Assembly: GCA_945952425.1 (NCBI GenBank)
Contig: CAMFIX010000046.1
Location: forward strand, 1 to 11,999
Source: an uncultured Pseudorhodobacter sp.
Lineage (GTDB): Bacteria; Pseudomonadota; Alphaproteobacteria; Rhodobacterales; Rhodobacteraceae
Direction of reading: 5' to 3'
Length of the DNA: 11,999 bases
Made by a program: the position numbers and the translations under genes. Under the pieces are notes generated by a model. It ran no database searches. It saw nothing but the letters and a program-made list of their open reading frames with translations, and was not told the DNA's origin. Of this stretch, positions 1 through 5,167 are shown piece by piece; position 1 is the first letter of the stretch; each line of letters begins with the position of its first letter.

Positions 1-188
1 ACGCCGACCTTCTCGAAGACGCGACCGCCGCGCAGCACGCTCATCAACCCGCCGCCGCCATCGGGGCGCGTGGTGGGGGTCACCTCGAACGACGTGCCGT
101 CAAGCTCTTCGAAAGCCGCAACGATCTGGTCGCGCAAGCTGCGGAACCAGGCCGCCGCCTGCGCCTTTTCTGCGGTGAAATCGGCCAT
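1..188 (-). CDS. hemF: Coproporphyrinogen III oxidase, aerobic (N-terminal part, runs off window)
   Basis: Only the first 62 codons are present; the gene continues beyond position 1. The visible protein begins MADFTAEKAQAAAWF and reaches a glycine-rich stretch RPDGGGGLMSVLRGG followed by RVFEKVGV. That is the HemF signature region, where a Gly-rich loop precedes a VFE(K/Q)xGV motif. HemF oxidatively decarboxylates coproporphyrinogen III to protoporphyrinogen IX using O2, in the cytoplasm, as a late haem-biosynthesis step. The ATG is supported by a good Shine-Dalgarno (AAAGGAG) about six bases upstream. It is transcribed divergently from the small lipoprotein gene across a 106-bp gap. Haem supply links it loosely to the cbb3 oxidase genes at the other end of the window. 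The family call rests on about 60 residues. Confidence 0.85.
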   Translation of the reverse strand, partial: MADFTAEKAQAAAWFRSLRDQIVAAFEELDGTSFEVTPTTRPDGGGGLMSVLRGGRVFEKVG

Positions 189-294
189 GGGGGTCTCCTT
201 TGGGGCATTGCTAGCAGGAAGGCCGCCGGGTCTCAACGCCGTGATATGGCTTATCAAGCGGCCCCGAGGTATCAAGGGCGCCATGTAGGTGCCG

Positions 295-678
295 ATGAAA
301 CGTTTCCTGATCCTGATGGCGCTGGCCGCCTGCGGCACGCCGCAAGAGCAATGTATCAATGGCGTGGCGGGCGACCTGCCCACGCTGGACCGGCTGATCG
401 CCGAGACCCAGGGCAACCTGAACCGTGGCTTCGCCTATGAAAGCAAGGTCGAGATGCAGCCCGATTGGGTGAATTGCACGCCCGCGCCGACCAAGGCCAA
501 CCCCGAGCCGAAACCGCAGATGTGCTTCGACGACGTGCCGACCCAGGTGCGCCGCCCGGTGGCCATCGACCTGGCGGCAGAGCGCGCCAAGCTCGCCTCG
601 ATGGTGGAGCGCAGAAAGCAACTGGCCGCCGCCATGGCCCCCGCGATCCAGGCCTGCAAGGAACGCTATCCCGAGTGA
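295..678 (+). CDS. Small predicted lipoprotein, unknown function
   Basis: About 127 residues from the ATG at 295. A GTG two codons earlier (289) is in frame and could be the true start. The protein begins MKRFLILMALAACG: basic N-terminus, short hydrophobic core and a lipobox LAAC with the lipid-accepting cysteine at residue 13. It is therefore probably exported and anchored in a membrane by acylation. The mature part has four more cysteines (about 20, 61, 77, 121), which could form two disulfides in the periplasm, a Pro-rich stretch (62-74) and a charged, probably helical C-terminal third (90-127). I recognise no catalytic motif or named family. The ribosome site is weak (AAGGG near 275). The 3' end overlaps the convergent methyltransferase gene by 13 bp. 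It is probably a real gene, given the clean lipoprotein signal. Confidence 0.72.
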   Translation: MKRFLILMALAACGTPQEQCINGVAGDLPTLDRLIAETQGNLNRGFAYESKVEMQPDWVNCTPAPTKANPEPKPQMCFDDVPTQVRRPVAIDLAAERAKLASMVERRKQLAAAMAPAIQACKERYPE

Positions 679-1622
679 CGCTTCTGCGGGAAGGCGGCTT
701 TCGAGACGCGGAAGCCGCCGTTGCCGCCGATCTCTTCGACCTTGTGGAACAGGGTCTTCAGCAGGGGCTCGTAAGCCAGGTGGCGGTTGGCGACCATGTA
801 AAGCGTGCCATCCGGGGCCAGGCCACGATGGGCGGCGCGGATGAAGTTTTGCCCAAGGGCCAGGTCAGGGGTGCGGCCGGCGTGGAAGGGCGGGTTCATC
901 ACGACGGCGCCCCACAGGCGGGGCGCGCGGAAGGTCGTGGCATCGGCCCAGTGAAAAGCGGCGCGGGGGTCTTGGATGTTCAGGCGGGCGCAATCGAGCG
1001 CAAGCGCCTCCGCCTCGACCAGGTCGAGGGATTTCACCCCCGGCCGTGCCAGGATCGCGCGAGAGAGATAGCCCCAGCCCGCGCCGAGGTCACCGACCTT
1101 GGCGGGCAGGTCATCGGGCAAGGCCTCGGCCAGCAGGCGCGAGCCCTCGTCCGGGCCGTCGGCACTGAACACCCCGGCTTGCGTGAAGAACCCGCCGATT
1201 TCGCGGGGCGCTGCGGTCCAGGCCGCGGGCGCGGGGGCCGCGGCAAAGGTCGCGAGCTTGCCATGGGCCTTGGACAGAGCGTCGGACAGCTGGAAGCCCG
1301 CCGCCCGCAGCTCTTTGGCGATGCCGTCGAATCCGTCGGTCTTTTGCCCGTCGATGGCGACCAGCGGGGCCAGCGTCACCGCCTGCGCCACCATCGCCAG
1401 CGCAAGATCGCGGGCGCGGGGCAGGCAGACCAGCGCGGCATTGCAGGGACCGGGCTCCATCGCATGGCCACGCGCGGCGAAATAGTCGTGGTCGGGACGA
1501 AAGCCGGTCAGGACACGGGCGCCCTCGGGCAGCTCATCCCCGATGCGGGGGCGCAGCACGACAACAGCCTTGGGCGCGAAAAGCCCCTCGGCCCGCGCGA
1601 GGTCGAGCCTTGCCGCGCGCAA
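666..1622 (-). CDS. rsmC: Class I SAM-dependent methyltransferase, RsmC-like (16S rRNA guanine-N2)
   Basis: 318 residues. The C-terminal half carries a Rossmann methyltransferase domain with the SAM-binding motif VGDLGAGWGYLS (about 176-187), an acidic LVEAEALALD segment (201-210) and the catalytic NPPF motif (243-246), followed by the HAGR..LGQNFIRAA stretch typical of RsmC/RlmG. The N-terminal half is the degenerate, non-catalytic methyltransferase-like domain found in this family. The likely reaction is N2-methylation of a guanosine in 16S rRNA (G1207 in E. coli RsmC). The RlmG branch (23S) cannot be excluded by eye. The best start is a TTG directly following the clpS stop (TAA-TTG), so translation is probably coupled to clpS. 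No stronger upstream start exists in this frame, and the N-terminal residues look family-like. Confidence 0.78.
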   Translation of the reverse strand: MRAARLDLARAEGLFAPKAVVVLRPRIGDELPEGARVLTGFRPDHDYFAARGHAMEPGPCNAALVCLPRARDLALAMVAQAVTLAPLVAIDGQKTDGFDGIAKELRAAGFQLSDALSKAHGKLATFAAAPAPAAWTAAPREIGGFFTQAGVFSADGPDEGSRLLAEALPDDLPAKVGDLGAGWGYLSRAILARPGVKSLDLVEAEALALDCARLNIQDPRAAFHWADATTFRAPRLWGAVVMNPPFHAGRTPDLALGQNFIRAAHRGLAPDGTLYMVANRHLAYEPLLKTLFHKVEEIGGNGGFRVSKAAFPQKRHSG

Positions 1623-1946
1623 TTACTCTTTTTCCATCGTGCATTGCAGCGGGTGCTGGTGGCGCCGCGCGAAATCCATCACCTGGGCGACCTTGGTTTC
1701 GGCCACTTCGAAGGAAAACACACCGACCACCGCGAGGCCCTTCTTGTGGACCGTCAGCATGATCTCGAACGCCTGGGCATGGTTCAGGCCGAAGAAGCGC
1801 TCCAGCACATGGACGACGAATTCCATCGGCGTGTAATCGTCGTTCAGCAGCATGACCTTGTAGAGCGGCGGACGCTCGGTCTTGGCCTTGGGCTTGGTCA
1901 GGACCGAGGTATCCTGACCAGGGCCTTTCGGCCCGTCGGACATCAT
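1623..1946 (-). CDS. clpS: ATP-dependent Clp protease adaptor ClpS
   Basis: 107 residues, the usual length. ClpS binds proteins with destabilising N-terminal residues (N-end rule) and delivers them to ClpAP in the cytoplasm. The conserved core is plain: PPLYKVMLLNDDYTPMEFV (about 26-44) contains the NDDYTPM pocket that reads the N-degron, followed by HKKGLAVVGVFSFEVAETKVAQV and the C-terminal HPLQCTMEKE. The N-terminal 25 residues are the flexible tail that engages ClpA. The frame stays open far upstream, but that extension has no ClpS similarity. The start is placed at the ATGATG pair at 1941-1946, giving M(M)SDGPKG. No good Shine-Dalgarno precedes it, so the start is the least certain part. 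It is the first gene of a probable clpS-rsmC operon and is divergent from the HAD gene. Confidence 0.93.
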   Translation of the reverse strand: MMSDGPKGPGQDTSVLTKPKAKTERPPLYKVMLLNDDYTPMEFVVHVLERFFGLNHAQAFEIMLTVHKKGLAVVGVFSFEVAETKVAQVMDFARRHQHPLQCTMEKE

Positions 1947-1978
1947 GTCAGGAAAAGCGGTCAAGGGCAGGCTCCGGC

Positions 1979-2028
1979 TTGGGCTTGGGGGTTTCGTGCA
2001 ATATAAAGCTTTTTCGGGGCGTTGAAAG
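1979..2028. promoter_or_regulatory. Possible divergent promoters for clpS (-) and the HAD gene (+)
   Basis: The 114-bp gap between the divergent genes has one AT-rich island in otherwise GC-rich DNA. On the plus strand TTGGGC (1979-1984) and TATAAA (2002-2007) are separated by 17 bp. On the minus strand TATATT (2005 to 2000) has CTTTCA 17 bp upstream. The two -10 elements overlap, so the two promoters would compete. Matches to the -35 consensus are modest, and this is inferred from sequence only. Confidence 0.35.
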
Positions 2029-2060
2029 ACCCCCCGGCACGGGCTGGTAAAGGAGTTGCG

Positions 2061-2756
2061 ATGATCGGCTGCATTGGCTTCGACGCGGACGACACGCTGT
2101 GGCAGAACGAGCAGTTTTTCCGTGGGGCCGAGGCGCGGTTTGCCGCACTTCTGGGCGGCGATCCGGGGCTGACCGAAAGGCTGCATGCGGCAGAGAGGCG
2201 CAACCTTGGGCATTATGGATTCGGCATCAAGGGCTTTACGCTTTCGATGATCGAAACCGCCATCGAGGCGACGGAGGGGCGGGTGCCCGCCTCGGTGATC
2301 GCGAAGATCCTGGCGGAGGGGCGCGAGATGCTGCGCCATCCGGTGCATCTGTTGCCCGATGTGGCCGAGGTGCTGGGGCAGTTGGCCCGGACGCATCGGC
2401 TGGTCGTCATCACCAAGGGCGACCTGCTGGACCAGGAGCGCAAGCTTGCCGCCTCGGGCCTGGGCGACCTGTTCCACGGGGTCGAGATCGTCAGCGACAA
2501 GACGCCCGAGACCTATGCCCGCGCCTTTGCCCGTCACGGCGCGGGGGCGGAGGGGGCGATGATGGTGGGCAACAGTCTGAAATCCGACGTCATCCCGGCG
2601 CTGCAGGCCGGTGCCTGGGGCGTTCACATCCCCCATGACCTGACCTGGAGCTACGAGCAGGCCGAGCCCCCGGTCCACGCGCCAAGGTTTCGCGCCATCG
2701 ACCGCCTGGCCGAGCTGCCCGCGCTGCTGGAGGGGCTGGCCCACCACAACAGGTAG
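2061..2756 (+). CDS. HAD-superfamily hydrolase (phosphatase)
   Basis: 231 residues. The haloacid-dehalogenase motifs are in order: motif I FDADDTLW (nucleophile Asp8 and acid/base Asp10), a helical cap between about 15 and 90, motif II VVITKGD (Thr118), motif III around Lys147 (SDKTPE) and motif IV VGNSLKSDV (169-177). These predict a cytoplasmic Mg2+-dependent phosphatase acting through an aspartyl-phosphate. The layout resembles the YjjG/phosphoglycolate-phosphatase-like group, but the substrate cannot be read from sequence. The ATG at 2061 is chosen over an earlier in-frame start because AAAGGAG lies five bases upstream and motif I normally sits within about ten residues of the N-terminus. 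It appears monocistronic: the next gene starts 128 bp downstream. Confidence 0.86.
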   Translation: MIGCIGFDADDTLWQNEQFFRGAEARFAALLGGDPGLTERLHAAERRNLGHYGFGIKGFTLSMIETAIEATEGRVPASVIAKILAEGREMLRHPVHLLPDVAEVLGQLARTHRLVVITKGDLLDQERKLAASGLGDLFHGVEIVSDKTPETYARAFARHGAGAEGAMMVGNSLKSDVIPALQAGAWGVHIPHDLTWSYEQAEPPVHAPRFRAIDRLAELPALLEGLAHHNR

Positions 2757-2884
2757 GGGCCGGTTGTCACAATTCTACCAAATCCAGCCGGTCGGGCAAA
2801 AAGGCCACATGGCGGAACCTCGCCGAAGTGACGGAAATCTTTGGGTTTTCCTCCTCACATGCCCGTGTTAGTCTGAGGCAAATA

Positions 2885-4378
2885 ATGAACAGTGACCCCC
2901 GAAAAGGGGGCGCGTCCGAGACGAGGCAGAAATTGGCACAACCTTTCGCGGGCATGTCCCTTGGGCATTTGCGGGCTTGGATTCTGGGGCTGTTCATCGG
3001 CGCCCTGGTCGTGGCCCAAGCGCAGGCGGCGAGTTTCGCGGCCTATCTGATGGATGCCCGCACGGGCGAGACGCTTTACAGCGAAAACGCCGACACGCCG
3101 CTGCCGCCCGCCTCGCTGACCAAGATGATGACGCTTTACATCACCTTCCAGGAGATCGAGGCCGGACGGGTGAGCCTGGACACGATGATTACCGTGTCGA
3201 AGAATGCGGCCAACCAGGCGCCCTCGCGGCTGGGGCTGAAGGCGGGGCAGAAGATCGCTTTGCGCTATCTGATCCGGGCCGCGGCGGTGAAATCGGCCAA
3301 TGACGCGGCGGCGGCGATCGGGGATTACTTCGCGGGCAGCCCCGAGAAATGGGGCAAGCGGATGACCCAGACCGCCAAGGCCCTGGGGATGAAGCATTCC
3401 ACCTTCAAGAACGCCAATGGCCTGCCGACCAAGGGGCACCTCTCGACCGCCCATGACATGTCGATCCTGGGGCGGCATCTGTTCTATGATTTCCCGCAAT
3501 ATTACAACATCTTCTCGCGCCGCACGACCGATGCGGGGCTGGCCAAGGTCGCCAACACCAACCGCAAGTTCCTGGATGGCTATGACGGCGCCGACGGGAT
3601 CAAGACCGGCTACACCAACGAGGCGGGGTTCAACCTGACGGCCAGCGCGGAGCGCGGCGGGGTGCGCCTGATCGCCACGGTCTTCGGCGAGACCTCGACC
3701 GATGCGCGCAACCGCAAGATGGCGGACCTTCTGGACCTTGGCTTCAAGAAGGCCAAGCCCGGGGTGGCGACGGTCAAGCCGCAGGCCGCCGACCCAGAGG
3801 CCGCGACTTCGGATGAAAGCGTGGTGGCCGAGGACGAGGGCGACACCAAGACCGATGCGACCAAGGCCGATGCCGTGGCGATGGCGAGCTCCCCGCGGCC
3901 CAAGGCCAAGCCGGGGGCCGATGCGGGGGCGGGCGGGCTGCAGATCACCGGGATCGAGGATGCAGTGGCCATGGCCAATGCGGGCGACCTGCAGGTGACC
4001 GCCTCGGCCGCGGCCGAGCCGCAGACGCTGGAGGCCGCCGCCGAGACCAAGACCCGCAAGGCCCCGGTCTATACCGACCAGAATGCGAAACTCGCCTCGG
4101 TGTCGGCCAAGCCGGAAGTGGTGACGCGGGTCTCCACCTCGGGCGGGGCGGGCTGGGGGATCAACCTCGGGCGGTATCCGAACACGGTGGTGGCCGAAAA
4201 GGCGCTGATCCAGGTGCGGCTGTTGGAAAGCGCGGCGCTGGATGGCGGGACGTCCAAGGTCGTCACCCGCTCCAGCGGCTATGACGCGGTGGTGCTGGGG
4301 CTCAGCCGCGACAATGCGGACCTCGCTTGCCGCAAGCTGCAGGCCCGCGCCGTGCAGTGCTTCACCATAGGCGAGTGA
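2885..4378 (+). CDS. D-alanyl-D-alanine carboxypeptidase (PBP5/6 family) with C-terminal SPOR domain
   Basis: About 497 residues. A signal peptide (hydrophobic AWILGLFIGALVVA, cleavage near AQA-AS at about 48-50) leads into a peptidase S11 domain with all three penicillin-binding motifs: SLTK (77-80, nucleophile Ser77), SAN (137-139) and KTG (240-242). It would trim the terminal D-Ala from peptidoglycan pentapeptides in the periplasm. An Ala/Pro/acid-rich linker (about 290-410) replaces the usual compact PBP5 C-terminal domain and membrane anchor. The protein ends in a SPOR-like domain (about 421-497: GWGINLGRYPNTVVAEKAL..), which binds denuded glycan at division sites. The ATG at 2885 is preferred because TGAGG lies about seven bases upstream and it gives a conventional leader; a GTG at 2828 is in frame. 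It overlaps the next gene (TGATG). Confidence 0.9.
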   Translation: MNSDPRKGGASETRQKLAQPFAGMSLGHLRAWILGLFIGALVVAQAQAASFAAYLMDARTGETLYSENADTPLPPASLTKMMTLYITFQEIEAGRVSLDTMITVSKNAANQAPSRLGLKAGQKIALRYLIRAAAVKSANDAAAAIGDYFAGSPEKWGKRMTQTAKALGMKHSTFKNANGLPTKGHLSTAHDMSILGRHLFYDFPQYYNIFSRRTTDAGLAKVANTNRKFLDGYDGADGIKTGYTNEAGFNLTASAERGGVRLIATVFGETSTDARNRKMADLLDLGFKKAKPGVATVKPQAADPEAATSDESVVAEDEGDTKTDATKADAVAMASSPRPKAKPGADAGAGGLQITGIEDAVAMANAGDLQVTASAAAEPQTLEAAAETKTRKAPVYTDQNAKLASVSAKPEVVTRVSTSGGAGWGINLGRYPNTVVAEKALIQVRLLESAALDGGTSKVVTRSSGYDAVVLGLSRDNADLACRKLQARAVQCFTIGE

Positions 4379-5013
4379 TGTTCGCCTTCCCCCCCGCCCC
4401 GGTCGTCACCGTCCCGGTGGAGGGCGGCAGCCGTTTTCCGGTGCGGCGGATCTTTTGCGTCGGGCGCAACTATGCCGACCACGCGGCCGAGATGGGCCAT
4501 GACACGCGCGAACCGCCGTTCTTCTTCTCCAAACCCAGCGATGCCGTGGTGCCGTCAGGGTCCAGCATCCCCTACCCTCCCGCGACCGCCGACCTGCATT
4601 ACGAGGGCGAGCTGGTGGTGGCGATCGGCCCGGGCGCCGGGGTCTTCGGCTTTGCGGCGGGCAACGACCTGACCCGGCGCGACCTGCAGGCCGAGGCCAA
4701 GGCCGCGCGCAGGCCTTGGGACATGGCGAAGGGCTTCGACAATTCGGCGGTGATCGGCACGATCCGGCCGGGGGCTTTGCCGGATGGGCTGCTGGTCACG
4801 ACGGTCGAAGGGGTCGAACGCCAGCGCTCGGCCCTGTCGATGATGATCTGGTCGGTGCCCGAGATCATCGGCCACCTCTCGCAGCTGGTAAACCTGGCGC
4901 CGGGCGACCTGATCTATACCGGCACGCCCGCGGGCGTCGGCGCGCTGCAGCGCGGCCAGACCTGCACCGTGACCATCGAGGGGCTGGAGCCCGCGACGGT
5001 TACTTTTCTTTAG
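4378..5013 (+). CDS. Fumarylacetoacetate hydrolase (FAH) family protein
   Basis: 211 residues, matching the short single-domain FAH proteins (YcgM/FAHD1 type) rather than full-length fumarylacetoacetase. Visible signatures are FCVGRNYADHAAEMG (26-40), FFFSKPSDAVVPSG (48-61), the metal-binding HYEGEL (Glu76 and Glu78), GNDLTRRDLQ (Asp97), the MAKGFDNS loop with its conserved Lys118, and DLIYTGTPAGVG (177-188). Members are cytoplasmic Mg2+/Mn2+ enzymes that cleave or decarboxylate acylpyruvates, oxaloacetate or related 2-oxoacids; the exact substrate is not readable. The ATG lies inside the stop of the carboxypeptidase gene (TGATG), so translation is probably coupled. The 3' end overlaps convergent ccoS by 14 bp. 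Confidence 0.87.
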   Translation: MFAFPPAPVVTVPVEGGSRFPVRRIFCVGRNYADHAAEMGHDTREPPFFFSKPSDAVVPSGSSIPYPPATADLHYEGELVVAIGPGAGVFGFAAGNDLTRRDLQAEAKAARRPWDMAKGFDNSAVIGTIRPGALPDGLLVTTVEGVERQRSALSMMIWSVPEIIGHLSQLVNLAPGDLIYTGTPAGVGALQRGQTCTVTIEGLEPATVTFL

Positions 5014-5167
5014 GCGCGGGTTTCTCGTCGTAATCGGTCAGCAGGATGCGATGCGCATCGCCCTGCAGGTCGTCGAACTGATGCGTCCGCATGGCCCAGA
5101 GGAAGGCGACGAGCCCGACGGCGCCGAGGAACAGCGAGACGGGAATCAGGATGGTCAGGATCGCCAT
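5000..5167 (-). CDS. ccoS: Cytochrome cbb3 oxidase maturation protein CcoS
   Basis: A 55-residue single-span membrane protein. It starts MAILTILIPVSLFLGAVGLVAFLWAM (helix about 3-24), followed by RTHQFDDLQGDAHRIL and an acidic/lysine tail ending KPAPKEK. The hydrophobic N-terminus plus the motif W(A/S)(M/V)R..QFDDL...RIL is diagnostic of the CcoS/FixS family. CcoS is needed late in cbb3 assembly, for incorporation of cofactors into CcoN. The ATG lies within the end of ccoI (13-bp overlap) with TGAGG about eight bases upstream. It is the last gene of ccoGHIS. Its last codons overlap the FAH gene on the other strand. Confidence 0.92.
   Translation of the reverse strand: MAILTILIPVSLFLGAVGLVAFLWAMRTHQFDDLQGDAHRILLTDYDEKPAPKEK

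Noticed and set aside
253..264. Twelve bases near 253-264 are identical to one arm of the terminator at 9380-9391, so the small RNA could pair with the hemF leader.
   Set aside because: A shared 12-mer is expected by chance several times in 12 kb of GC-rich DNA, the arm would be locked in the terminator stem, and the hemF transcript start is unknown.
1881..1992. Repeated GGCTTGGGCTTGG-like stretches in the clpS 5' region and upstream gap.
   Set aside because: Short and imperfect. Inside clpS it encodes the Lys/Pro-rich KPKAKT tail, so low-complexity coding is a sufficient explanation.
465..2006. Very long plus-strand open frame opposite rsmC and clpS; similar ones lie opposite ccoI (5437-7404), ccoG (7816-9552) and ccoP/ccoO (9559-11469).
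   Set aside because: High-GC codon bias on the true strand suppresses stop codons on the other. The translations are Arg/Gly/Gln/His-rich with no domain, while the minus-strand proteins are clear family members.
1947..2747. N-terminal extension of the clpS frame, which would give a 374-residue fusion protein.
   Set aside because: The extension is antisense to the HAD gene and has no recognisable domain; ClpS is a small protein that starts at 1944-1946 here.
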